Assembly (NCBI GenBank): GCA_963971575.1
Contig: OZ020620.1
Location: forward strand, 34,983,992 to 35,047,991
DNA from: Liopterus haemorrhoidalis
Lineage: Eukaryota; Arthropoda; Insecta; Coleoptera; Dytiscidae
Direction of reading: 5' to 3'
Length of the DNA stretch: 64,000 nt
Below are positions 41,645-52,149 of this stretch, in pieces. The position numbers and the translations under genes were made by a program. The notes beneath the pieces were generated by a model. That model did not search any database. It saw only the letters and a program-made list of their open reading frames with translations, and had not been told where the DNA came from. Each line of letters begins with the position of its first letter. The first letter of the stretch is position 1.

Positions 41645-42720
41645 AGAAGCTATACATTATTTTTCAGTAGGATTAGGAAATTAAAATACAATAATTGCAA
41701 AATTTACAAAAATAAGATAAAATTTAAAAAATAAGTTAAAGACTGATATCTAGCTGCAGGAGCCACGCCAAGGCTTCTGGAGTTATGTCATTCAATGCAA
41801 CTAGACCACCGGGAAATTTTCTGTTTGGGCATTCGTCAATAATGTGGCTGATTGTTTGTGAGAGGGTTCTGCAGTCACAAGCAGGCGAGTCCGTCATCCC
41901 CCATTTAAACAGCGATGCATTACCATGACCAGTTCTTATCCGATTTATTTTCTTCCACAAATCCCTAGACAGCGCGAGACCAGGCAGGCGCGCACTGGCA
42001 TTTTTTAATAAGGATATTTTGAATATTTTCAAATTCGTCCCATGACGTGTTCCACTCTCTAGCTGTATTTATAGGGAATTTTAGGCGATGATCGGACCAG
42101 ATTGGTGACAAGGATCGAAGACGTAGATTAGGAGTATTGTCTATATCTGACCAATGGGCATATTATGCGCAAGTACTGACACTGCTTTGTCTATTTCATT
42201 TTTAATAGCTACTATTCTTCTGATTGCCGGGGGAGCAATGTTTGCAAGAACTGGGAGCCAAGAAGTTGGGGTAGATTTGACAGTTCCTGTTATAATCCAC
42301 ATGGTTTGGTTGAGTTGCGTATCCACTTTACTGGTGTGTGCGCTTTTATACCACACTGGGGCGCAGTATTCGGCTACAGAGTAAGCCAAGGCAATTGCGG
42401 CTGTTCTAAATTTCTGCATCTGCCCCCCAGATGATACCAGACAATGGTTCAATAAGTTATTTCTGGTTTTCACTTGTTGCGACGTCTTTATGAGATGTAC
42501 CTTGTATGTGAGTGATCGGTCCAAAGTGATACCTAAGTAGGTAGGGTGGGAATTGTGCTTTAGTACACTCCCCGCAGAGATCACTGTTGGTTTGTAGTTA
42601 GCAAGTCGATTACTTTGATCGAACGTACTCAGATTTGCCAGGGTGTAGTTTTAAGCGCCACAGCTGGTAACGTAGTTCGCCGTGATCCAAAGCTTTAATG
42701 TCCTTCGAAATTTATTTCTT
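41645..42720 (-). pseudogene. Jockey-type LINE, RT thumb and C-terminal region
   Basis: From about 42680 leftward: NRLANYKPTVISAGSVLKHN, SHPTYLGITLDRSLTYKVHL, IALAYSVAEYCAPVWYKSAH and ANIAPPAIRRIVAIKNEID. A second frame follows: LPGLALSRDLWKKINRIRTG, HGNASLFKWGMTDSPACDCR, and PNRKFPGGLVALNDITPEAL ending WLLQLDISL at 41736. The TYLGITLDRSLTY box and the CDCR...HIIDECP zinc-like C-terminus are typical of Jockey-like LINEs. One frameshift near 42100 separates the two frames. The 5' part is missing. Confidence 0.86.
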
Positions 42721-42836
42721 GCTTCATATCATTGAATTATGCCGTACACTGTCCAATTGAAATGTTCTTTCTTCAGCAATTTCTTTAGAAGTTCTTTTTA
42801 GAAACAATAAGGTTTTAACGAACTTTTTTTTTCTAG

Positions 42837-43058
42837 GTAAGTGGTCCAGTCCTGTTCCTCATTGCGAACCAGTTCGCTGCCCTCCTTTGGATGATCCTCC
42901 AGAGATTTTGCAACCACAGCTTCACCTGGAGGAGCACAACGCCAGCTATGGAGGAAGAGCTGTATTCTCATGTTCATGGGGTTATAAGCTGGTTGGACAA
43001 CCAGGTCTAGAATGTGAACTAAATGGAAACTGGAGTGGACAACTACCAGAATGTTTAG
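42837..43058 (+). CDS. hig: hig-like gene, exon 4 (end of sushi 1, all of sushi 2)
   Basis: The acceptor TTTTTTTTCTAG precedes (G)KWSSPVPHCEPVRCPPLDDP, which gives the fourth cysteine of sushi 1 and the first of sushi 2. It continues PEILQPQLHLEEHNASYGGR, AVFSCSWGYKLVGQPGLECE and LNGNWSGQLPECL, with W and C in the standard sushi positions. The donor is GTAAAG. Length 222 nt, phase 1 on both sides, so the exon is symmetric and could be skipped or circularised without a frame change. It lies just downstream of an antisense LINE. Confidence 0.93.
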
Positions 43059-43211
43059 GTAAAGTTTACTAAAATAATGAAATAGTTTACGATTCCTAAC
43101 TAACAACCAGATATCTTTTTTAAATTACACATTTTGATTCCGAAAAAGTCAATTTAGGTGAGAAGTCATAGAAGTTCATGTGACACATAAATTTGATAGT
43201 TTTTTATTATA

Positions 43212-44088
43212 TATTGGGTTGTGTAATAAATTCCCGCGTTTTTTTGTTTATAAGATTTATTGAAGAAAACAATAATTATAGTAACAAATTAATCAATAAT
43301 ATATTCTCCATCATTATTTACAACCTGTTCCCACCTATCGACCAACTTGTTGATGCCGTCTCGCCAAAAATCTTTTGATTTTGTGTTGAAGAAGTTTTTT
43401 AAGCCAGGTTTTGAGATCTTCATCGTTAGCGAAGGGTACGTCCCTCATTTGATTCGACATGGAGCGGAAAAGGTAATAATCCGTTGGCGCAAGGTCCGGA
43501 GTGTATGGCGGATGCGATAGAACCTCCCATTTGAGATCATTGAGATCTTGTGGCCATCACTCAAGTTATGTGGCACCCAATTCCCAAGTTTTTGAGTAAA
43601 GCCCATGGAGTAAAGATGGTTAGCGATGGTCGTATAGGAACATTCCATCTTTTCGGCCAACTCTCGTGTTGTTTAACGACCATCTTCCTTCAAAAACATC
43701 TTGAGACGATCATCGTCGAAGTCGGGAGGTCGGCCAGAGCGAGGTGCATCAGCAAGGTCAAAATTGCCATTTTTAAACTTGGCAGACCAATCTTGCGCGG
43801 TCCTCGGAGCTATAGCATAAATTTCGCGAGCTGCTTCCGTAGCTTTTTGACAACGACGAAAGGCAAAATAGTGCAGATGTCGAAAATGACTTTTTTTACC
43901 TCCTGGAACTTCCATTTCAAAAGCCTCAAATTCAATTAAAATTAATTAATTCCGAAAATTAAAGCAGATAAGTTTGTAGAGCACGAAAAACACTTAAGAA
44001 TGCATACATAAACTTAACTTAACAAAACACAAATTGCGGGAAAAAGATAAAATACAAAAAACGAGGGAATTTATTACACAACCTAATA
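43212..44088 (-). mobile_element. mariner element, internally deleted (873 bp)
   Basis: Ends GGGTTGTGTAATAAATTCCC (43216) and the complement of AGGTTGTGTAATAAATTCCC (to about 44084) are inverted, with TA at 43212-43213 and 44087-44088. It occupies more than half of the 1.5 kb intron 4 and is antisense to the gene. Confidence 0.92.
43218..43915 (-). pseudogene. mariner transposase lacking the central catalytic region
   Basis: The start at 43915 gives MEVPGGKKSHFRHLHYFAFR, AREIYAIAPRTAQDWSAKFK, NGNFDLADAPRSGRPPDFDD, then a stop, then RELAEKMECSYTTIANHLYS and MGFTQKLGNWVPHNLSD. The protein then jumps to WEVLSHPPYTPDLAPTDYYL and FRSMSNQMRDVPFANDEDLK in another frame, ending WEQVVNNDGEYIID. The region with catalytic Asp 1 and 2 is missing. 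Confidence 0.88.
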
Positions 44089-44114
44089 GATGTGTTATTA
44101 ATTTATGTTGAATA

Positions 44115-44428
44115 GCTTAGACTAGTGTTTTTCAATCTTTTTACTCTCGTGGCACATTTTCCAAAGAAGACAAATTTCGAGGCACACCTACTTAGTAATA
44201 GAAGAAGAAATTTTGAATGCAGACGCCTCTGTATTCAGGATATTTCAATTTCAATTCGTCATAAAAAGATCTTTCGTGTACTTTATTCTTATAAATGGTA
44301 TTTACTGACAATGATATTACAATAAAAACGACGCTAGTATATTTTTAATAGATTTCGCGGCACATTTGGAAAATTCTGCGGCACACTAATGTGCCGCGGC
44401 AGACCCTTTGGGAAACACTGGTTTAGAC
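44115..44428. mobile_element. hAT MITE, ~298 bp
   Basis: GCTTAGAC (44115-44122) and GTTTAGAC (44421-44428) are a near-perfect 8 bp duplication. The ends are TAGTGTTTTTCAATC and the complement of CAGTGTTTCCC. Subterminal GTGGCACATTTTCC and TGCGGCACACTAATG boxes are hAT-like. Confidence 0.82.
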
Positions 44429-44566
44429 ATTCGCTAGTTTCAAAGCAATGCTAAAAGTTTTCAACATGTTTGTTTGAATGATTAACTCCGACGGTCCATG
44501 TTCTTTAATGTAGTCGTACGACCTTTTCTTGTAATTCTTTTTGGTAAACCTTTATTTTTTTTATAG

Positions 44567-44761
44567 CCATCCAGTGTCCTGCTCCAGTTGCTCCCTTGTA
44601 TGGGATATTGATAGATGCCGGAGCTGTACCTACGGCGGAAGGTGGAAAATACGCCGTTGGTTCCCTGGTGCAGTTCACCTGCCAAGGAACCCACCAGCTT
44701 GAAGGAGAAGCTTCAATAGTTTGCACAGAAACTGGCTTCTGGAGTCATCCACCTCCATTCT
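44567..44761 (+). CDS. hig: hig-like gene, exon 5 (sushi 3)
   Basis: The acceptor TTTTTTTATAG precedes (A)IQCPAPVAPLYGILIDAGAV, PTAEGGKYAVGSLVQFTCQG and THQLEGEASIVCTETGFWSH, then PPPF, with the last codon split. The four-cysteine, one-tryptophan pattern of a sushi module is complete once the first base of the next codon is joined (C of FCKPRC). 195 nt, phase 1 on both sides. The donor is GTAAGC. It has no similarity to the transposons that surround it. Confidence 0.93.
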
Positions 44762-44925
44762 GTAAGCAACAATTCTACTCATTAAATTTAACTTGTTCTT
44801 ACCTTAAAGCTGCGTACAAAGCTCTTAACCCTTTACCGCATAGTGTGCCATATATGGCACAGTCCGATTTTTATTTTTAGGGTTTTGTAGGTATGACTAA
44901 AAAACCCTTATACCGTCATTTTGTC

Positions 44926-45192
<267 letters not shown>

Positions 45193-45614
45193 CGGTGAAA
45201 AATTGTAGCCAAACCACAACTCTTTGACCCACACATAGGAAAAATACTAAACCATCTAAAAAACATACCCCCCTAAAAATATAAACAAATATGTGCTCAC
45301 CGAAAAGAGTAGGGTATCAAATGAAAGCCCTTAGTACGTGGATTAACGATCAAATATTTATTTTTGCAAAATAAATTATTTTGAAGCTATTTTTGCCAAA
45401 ATTGTGCAAAAAAATTTTTGTCCCGCACTCTGTAGTCCAGATGGTTTCAACGTAATCTAACGTAATCAACGTTTCTAAGTAATGTATATTGGTGTGAATC
45501 GAAATAGTACAACAGGAATTTTTGATCAGATTATGTTTTCGGAAAATAACGCATTTTTTGTGGTTTTTGGTTTACAAAGTACAAAAGTTATACCATTGTA
45601 AGACTCTCACATGC

Positions 45615-45702
45615 AAGGCGTGCGATAGCGTAATGGGTTAGAGCACTGGTGTCGTAAGCTAAAATGCGCCGGAAAACGAAGGGTTTCGAGTTCGAGTACG
45701 TA
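45615..45702 (+). other. tRNA-like module in repeat copy C
   Basis: GCGTGCGATAGCGTAATGGG then TTAGAGC resembles a pol III A box (TAGCGTAATGGGTTAGAGC). AGGGTTTCGAGTTCGAGTAC resembles a B box with about two mismatches. It is probably a tRNA-derived, SINE-like segment embedded in the repeat rather than a functional tRNA: there is no clean cloverleaf or acceptor stem. Confidence 0.5.
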
Positions 45703-46014
45703 GTGAATTTTATTTTTTCTGTTTTTTTTTTTTGCATTTTTATTATGTTGAAATTATTTTGTTAAAATTTTAGTTATATTTTGACAAATGTTGTATTTAA
45801 TTTTTAAGAGCGTAAATTTAATAACCAGTCTTATTATATGATTAACAGACGATAAATTATTTTAAAAATATCGTTCATTTTGCCGTGATTACTACAAAGT
45901 AAAATTTGTCCTACACACTCAGCATACCGCCTTCACTTATTATATACCTGCGAAACCCTGAAATGCGTGAATATTCACACTTCACATCAATTTTTTATTT
46001 TACTTTTAAAACTG

Positions 46015-46640
46015 AATCGAAACGTTACTTCATGAATGTTCATATATGCCACGTACACAGCAATGGATCCTGCAGTATCTCAAGTAATGGGCTGCAATAG
46101 ATTCGAGCATATCAAGCGGAATTTGCACTTCAACGATAACTCGAATTTAACGAGAATTTATTGAGAAAGGACAACTAGAAGATATAATCTTTTCTTTCAA
46201 AAATTCGAGAGCGACTGCTTTTCATCCCTAATGAAGAACACCTATCAATTGACGAGCAAATAATACGGAGCAGTGATGCACCCAGGGAAGGGTGACCGCC
46301 CCCCCCCCCTAAGAAGGAAGGAATTAAAAATAAAAACACACTAGAAAATTTTAAAAATAGAGATGAGGATCTTTTTGTTAGGTCGTCACTTGTAATTTAG
46401 AAGCGAGGACCTTTTTTTAGCTCATCACTTGTATTTTTAGAAGTGAGGACCTTTTTTGTTTTAGGTCATCGCTTTGTATTTCCGAAGCGAGGACCTTTTT
46501 TAGATCATCACTTGAAATTTAGAAGTGTGAACCCTGTTTATAATTTAAATAATTTTGTCATCCCCCCAACGAAAATTCCTGGGTGCGCCACTGATACGGA
46601 GTCATTTTCTTTTGTAACATAATGTAGAATCATAATGTTT
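46015..46640 (+). pseudogene. piggyBac transposase remnant interrupted by a hAT MITE
   Basis: The + strand reads VMGCNRFEHIKRNLHFNDNS, then after decay NEEHLSIDEQI, up to the hAT insertion at 46271. After the insertion and duplication the sequence continues with a stop. The RFEHIKRNLHFND box and the EEHLSIDEQI box are diagnostic of piggyBac transposases; the D of IDEQ is one of the catalytic residues. Only about 200 codons of decayed sequence remain. Confidence 0.85.
46263..46601. mobile_element. hAT MITE, 323 bp, 8 bp duplication ATACGGAG
   Basis: ATACGGAG at 46263-46270 and 46594-46601 flanks CAGTGATGCACCCAGG ... CCTGGGTGCGCCACTG. The interior has four diverged units of the GAGGACC...CATCACTTG minisatellite and a C run. 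It inserted into the IDEQII part of the piggyBac transposase. Confidence 0.93.
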
Positions 46641-47042
46641 CATGTATGGCACAAACCCTATTTTCATAAAAATAATAATTAATATTTTAAATATATTTTT
46701 TTAATTAATTTTTCTATCAATAAGAACCAATTCTTAATGCCCATGAATTATTTCAGCCAAAAATAAAAATTCATGCAGTAAAGGGTTAAGTTAGTCGACT
46801 ATAGGCTATAGTCGACAAGATTGTCATATGGTAAAGCGAGCAATCGTTCAGAACTCTAAATTTAATGCGTTATACGTTGTCAATTGTGGATAGTTTTCCA
46901 AACTTTGTAGTTAGTGAGTTGTTTTAATGAGACAGACATATAAACACATTGGCTATCTCAGTCTACATCATAGAGAACGTTTACATTGTATGCTTTTACA
47001 TAACCTAACAAAATGTCATCGCGCCGATTGCAACCAATCTCC

Positions 47043-47533
47043 CCCAAAATCAGGGCTTCGAACCGGAACTGAACTGAAAACCGAAAAAAAAAACGTTTAT
47101 TTTGTCGGAACGAAAACCGGAACTGAACCGAAGAAAAATATCGGCTTATTTCGGTTCAGATAATGTTTATGTGAGTGAATATAAAATACATTTTATTCAA
47201 GATTATTTTTTTAACTGATAAGTAAAAAAAAATGCGCTTCTATTATTTCGGGGGTGGGGGGGGTGAACGCCAAGAATCCTCTCCTGGCATCGGCCTTGGT
47301 ATGATTATTACAAAATAAGGAATAAAATGTTCTACTAAATTATAGTAGAAAATACATTTCTAATACAAATACAAGCATTTACAAATTTATCACTCGGAAC
47401 TGAACCGAAAACCGAAAAAAACCGTTGTTTTTGCCGGAACGAAAACCGGAACCGAACCGATATATATATTTTTTAATTGAACCGGAACGAAACCGAAACG
47501 AAAAAAATATCGGTTCGAAGCCCTGCCCAAAAT
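47043..47533. mobile_element. hAT MITE, 475 bp, 8 bp duplication CCCAAAAT
   Basis: CCCAAAAT at 47043-47050 and 47526-47533 bounds CAGGGCTTCGAACCG ... CGGTTCGAAGCCCTG. The subterminal regions have many GAACCGGAAC/GAAAACCGGA repeats at both ends. No coding. Confidence 0.93.
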
Positions 47534-47608
47534 TACAAAGACAAAGGGCCCCCCCCCGGGCAATGAAAATGTAAAAAAAAATCAAAACGCAATATATGTG
47601 AAAATAAT

Positions 47609-48185
47609 TACAGTCGATTCCGCTTAATTGGGACACATCGGGACTTAGGCATTTTGGCCCAATTAAGCGGCTGCCCCAATTAAGCGAATTTCACATCAAA
47701 TTAAACAATGCATATTTTTCTTTCAATAATTTTATTTTATAAACTCTTGGACAAAACTATAAATTACATATAACCAAAAAATATAAACTTTTAAGAAAAA
47801 ATAATAATAAATTCCAAAATAAAATAATAAATAGATACATACAATTTAATTCAATGCAAAAATGCGTCAAGTGTAGTTTGTCTTTTGTTTTTGTAACATT
47901 TCACTTCACTTCTTTCAGTGCGGATGTAGGGCTCCCTTCATTTCCTTCCTGCATAAAATAACGCTGTAATATTAAATTCTTTGTACATATTTTTTCTTGA
48001 GAATATGTGTGACATAATATGTACTGTGATCTTAAATTTACTGTCCCAATTAAGCGGAATGTTGTCCCAATTAAACATGTAAATTTACTGTTGGTTCCTT
48101 GGTTTGGTTTCTGATCTTTGAGATTTGGCCCTAATAAGCGGCTGCCCCAATTAAGCGGCGGCCCAATTAAGCGGAATCGTTTGTA
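47609..48185. mobile_element. pogo/Tigger-like MITE with TA duplication
   Basis: CAGTCGATTCCGCTTAATTG at 47611 is inverted at the right end as AATTAAGCGGAATCGTTTG (to 48183), with TA on both sides. The CCAATTAAGCGG motif occurs repeatedly near both ends (47660-47695, 48050-48170), as in pogo-type elements. No coding was seen. Confidence 0.75.
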
Positions 48186-49194
48186 CTTTTATTTATTTTA
48201 TTTAAAAAAATAGATTTTAATTTTATTTTTTCTATTTATCTTATTTATTTAGTTTGTGAGAAATTTTTAATAATTATTTTATGATAATATTTTCAAAAAA
48301 AGTTTTGTCGTTTTCTTTATATACCATTATTATTATTATTTTTTTTTTGTTGCGGGCGGATGAAAGTTTCGCGGGGGGTGGGGGTGGGGGGATTTTTGTT
48401 GCTACGCTGCTGCAATTTTGGTAATTAGGTTAGGTTTAGTTAATAAAAATCTAGAACAGCAGAATTAGGAAAATGATAATAGATAATAAACCATTTACGA
48501 AGCAACCGTAGTTTGTTTAAAGGCAGACGGATGTCGCACTTTTTGTAACGCACTAATTTCCTTAGCTGCAATCGCTGCTTTGAACGTTAAAACTATCTAC
48601 TAAACTCATCCACAATGCACAGTGAACAGGCTACTAATTTAAAGAGCTCTGAACGCAGCTTAAATTGATTAGCAAATGTGAAACGTTTTGAAAATTTACT
48701 GAATATAAGTTTCAGCAGTATGTTTTTGTCTCTATGCAACTTATGGTCCACTCTGTAGTTTGGAATTTTATGAATTCTAAACGTGTTTTTAGTAAAATAA
48801 TCCGTTAATTTTTGTTTTATTTTGTTGGTAACACTACATAAACAATTTGCATACGAGTAGGATTATTATTTAATTAAAATCTAAAATTCAATTCACTGGC
48901 GGTCGTTTCTGTGGTTTCACTAAACCATATTTTATAATCTAATAATGGAAAACTGTAACTCTAATACGACTTGCACCAATTAGCTGAAGGGGACCTATTT
49001 TTAAAAAAAATTACAATAACATTGAAACATTGTTTTAGACAAATTAAAATTACACCTACTGTTCTAATAAAATGGCTAATTTTGATCAAAATTGTGTTGA
49101 ATTGTAAGTAAGAAGTTCCAAATCGACTTAAATCACAACCGCGAAATAGTCCAGATTTTATGTATTGGATCTTGGCTTTTACAATTCTATACAA
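48186..49194 (+). other. unassigned intron sequence
   Basis: It contains a G-rich tract (GGGGGGTGGGGGTGGGGGG near 48373) and an AT-rich remainder. A 77-codon minus frame at 48961-49194 has no family I recognise. Confidence 0.35.
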
Positions 49195-49549
49195 TCCTTA
49201 CAACATCTGTTGTCGTTAATGGCTTCAGTTCTGAGTGGATATATTGCACTTCCGGTGTTCCACAAGGTTCACACTTGGCCCCATTGTTATTCAATTTGTT
49301 TATTAATGATATAATAAAATGTTTTAAGTTCTACAAATATTTATTTTATGCGGACGACATGAATATTTTTTTATCCGATTAGACATACCGATAATTGTCA
49401 TAAACTTCAATCTGATCTCGATAGACTCTATCAATATTGTCTAGATAATAATTTAACTTTAAACCTAAAAAAATTTCATAAGATTACATTTGGAAGGAAT
49501 CGAAGCTTTTTTTATGTCAATTACCGTATAGGGGGTACAGCTATTAGCA

Positions 49550-50473
49550 CTGTTGACTAGAGATGGGTCGTTCATGAATGAATCGGCTCACTGAGCCGGC
49601 TCAGTACACTGACAGAAGTGACACGGTTCACCAAATTGAAATGAGCCGGCTCACGGCTCACTGTATAGTTTCAAGGATACGATTGGTCGGGCGATTGTGA
49701 GCTGTGACCGGAGTGATCCGGATCTGGATCGATGTCAAGTTGAACTCACGAGAACTCGGCTTGTAATGTATTATCATAAAGTGTATTTTGTCATCAATTT
49801 GTAGGGCAGTTTATTTGAAACTAATAGGCTTAGTCTGTATTTTCTTACAACCATACTATATAAAAATATTTAAAATATTGCCCAAATCCCAGTTGTCCGA
49901 TTTATAAGGGCAATAAACATCGCCATAAACTTAACACATCTGGTTTAAAATACAGTAGCTACATAAAGTGAATTGTTTGTTTCAAAAATGTTAGATAAGA
50001 GCCGGGGCTAAGCAACGTTCTACCTACGAGCGAACGACCGACAACTGACTGACCTGTGTCTCGGGATCATGTTTACAGTTCATATATTCCAACAACCGGC
50101 TCTAAGCAAGAGCCGGCTCTAAGCTACGTTCTACCTACGACCGAACGACCGACCAACCTGTGTCTCGGGATCATGTTTACAGTTCATATATTGCAAGAAC
50201 CGGCTCTAAGCGACGTTCTACGTACGACCGAACGACCGACCGACCTGTGTCTCGGGATCATGTTTACAGTTCATATATTGCAAGAACCGGCTCTAAGCAA
50301 GAGCCGGCTCTAAGCGACATTCTACCTACGAACTAACGACCGACCTGTGTCTCGGAAACATATTTACTTAACCGGATCACTGAGCCGGATCAATGAACGG
50401 GATCAACAAACTGAACGACCTCCACTGATCCGGTTCCGCAAACTGAGCCGAAATTCCCATCTCTACTGTTGAC
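49550..50473. mobile_element. hAT MITE with ~100 bp tandem repeats, copy 2 (inverted)
   Basis: CTGTTGAC at 49550-49557 and 50466-50473 flanks a 908 bp element that is the inverted copy of 31151-32059. It begins TAGAGATGGGTCGTTCATGA and has the same internal GAGCCGGCTCTAAGC units. It is inserted within the LINE. Confidence 0.92.
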
Positions 50474-50774
50474 AATATTAGAGATCTTGGTGTCATTCTG
50501 GACAGAAAATTAATGATGTACAGATTGATACTGTAGTCAAAAAAGCATACAAAATGCTGGATTTTCTTATACGTTCATGCCGCTGTTTCAGAATCCTCTG
50601 TCTGTTATGACACTCTATAAAACGTTGGTTAGAAGTCAGCTTGAATTTGCAACCATTTGTTGGTCCCCCCAGTATTTTGTCTATCTTAACAGAATTAAAG
50701 CTGTACAAAATAAATTTACTTATTTCATGAATAGAAAATTTCCTACTTTCAATGTTAATTTACAGCAACTTAAA

Positions 50775-51700
50775 AAATTGATGTGAAGTGTAAATATTCA
50801 CACATTTCAGGGTTTCGCAGGTATATAATAAGTGAAGGCGGCATGCTGAGTGTGTAGGACAAATTTTAGTTTGTAGTAATCACGGCAAAATGAACGATAT
50901 TTTTAAAATAATATCGTCTATTAATCCTATAATAAGACTGGTTATTAAATTTACGCTCTTAAAAATTAAATGCAACATTTGTCAAAATATAACTAGAATT
51001 TTGACAAAATAATTTCAACATAATAAAAATGCAAAATAAACAGAAAAAATAGAATTCACTCCGTACTCGAACTTGAAACCCTTCGTTTCCAGCGCATTAA
51101 TTTACGACACCAGTGCTCTAACCATTACGCTATCGCACGCCTTGCATGTGGGTGTCTTACATTGGTATAACTTTTGTACTTTGTGAACCAAAAACCACAA
51201 AAAATGCGTTATTTTCCGAAAACATAATCTGATCAAAAATTCCTGTTGTACTATTTCGGTTCAAACCAATATACATTACTTAGAATGTTTTTAGATTTTT
51301 AGTTTAAACCATCTGGGCTACAGGGTGTGGGACAAAATTTTTTTTGCACAATTTTGGCAAAAATCGCATCAAAATAATTTATTTTTCAAAAATAAAAATT
51401 TGATCGTTAATCCACGTACTAAGGGCTTTCATTTGATACCCTACTCATAATTAAAAAAATATATTTTTGCTTTCGATGAGCACATATTTGTTTATATTTT
51501 GAGGGGGATATGTTTTTTAGATGTTTTAGTATTTTCCTATGTGCGTGTCAAAGAGTTGTATAAGCATGCCAAATTTCAACTCTCTAGGTTTAGCCGTTTG
51601 GCTACAATTTTTACCGAACAGACAGACAGACAGACAGACAGACAGACGACAAAATGACGGTATAAGGGTTTTTTGGTCATACCTACAAAACCCTAAAAAC
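50775..51700 (-). repeat. TIR/(TCTG)n/tRNA-like repeat family, copy B
   Basis: The core ends AGGGTTTCGCAGGTAT (50809) and ATACCTACAAAACCCT (51694) are inverted. Homology with the other copies extends left of the core to AAAAAATTGATG. It has a short (ACAG)n tract at 51620 and a tRNA-like module on the minus strand at about 51062-51148, close in sequence to that of copy C. It interrupts the LINE. Confidence 0.8.
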
Positions 51701-52149
51701 GACGTAAACAACGGATCTAGTAATCTTGTACAAGATTATGAATGGTTTGGTAGATTGTTGGGTACTAGTTCAGAAAATCTCGTTAAGGGTACCTATCTAC
51801 TCAATTAGAAATTTTGATCTTTTTTGTGTGGCACCAACCCGGACTAACTATTATTTAAACTCTAGTATGAATAGAGTATCTATTTTGCATAACTTTTACT
51901 CTGATCTTCCTGGTTTTCCAGGCATATTCAGCACGTCTCTTGTAAGTTTTATAAAGAAAATTTCAAATTTAATTTAATTATACATCTTGTCCATTTCTTT
52001 ATGTAATTTTAATAAGATTCTAGACTTAAGCTTATATTATTTTATACTACAGATGATTTTTTGTTTTTGTAATTTTGTATGTAGTGCCAAATCTGTAATT
52101 GGGACATCTTGTCCTGTTGGATTCGCCTAATAAATAAAATAAATACACA

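Larger units (their letters stand above)
49195..52142 (+). pseudogene. Jockey/I-type LINE 3' half, interrupted by a hAT and a TIR repeat
   Basis: It reads [40 protein letters not shown] and [16 protein letters not shown], giving the RT catalytic YADD box, then NLTLNLKKFHKITFGRNRSF. After the hAT at 49558-50465 it resumes DNIRDLGVILDRKL and NPLSVMTLYKTLVRSQLEFA, then TICWSPQYFVYLNRIKAVQN and KFTYFMNRKF. After the TIR repeat (to about 51700) come RNFDLFCVAPTRTNYYLNS and a 3' UTR ending in AATAAATAAAATAAAT. Several frameshifts are present. It is on the sense strand of the host intron. Confidence 0.84.

Noticed and set aside
42154..42384. Hydrophobic 76-codon + frame resembling a membrane protein
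   Set aside because: Antisense of the Jockey-type LINE ORF.
43550..43939. 129-codon + frame in intron 4
   Set aside because: Antisense of the deleted mariner transposase.
51062..51148. Functional tRNA gene on the minus strand
   Set aside because: A and B boxes are only approximate, no acceptor stem can be drawn, and the segment is part of a dispersed repeat.
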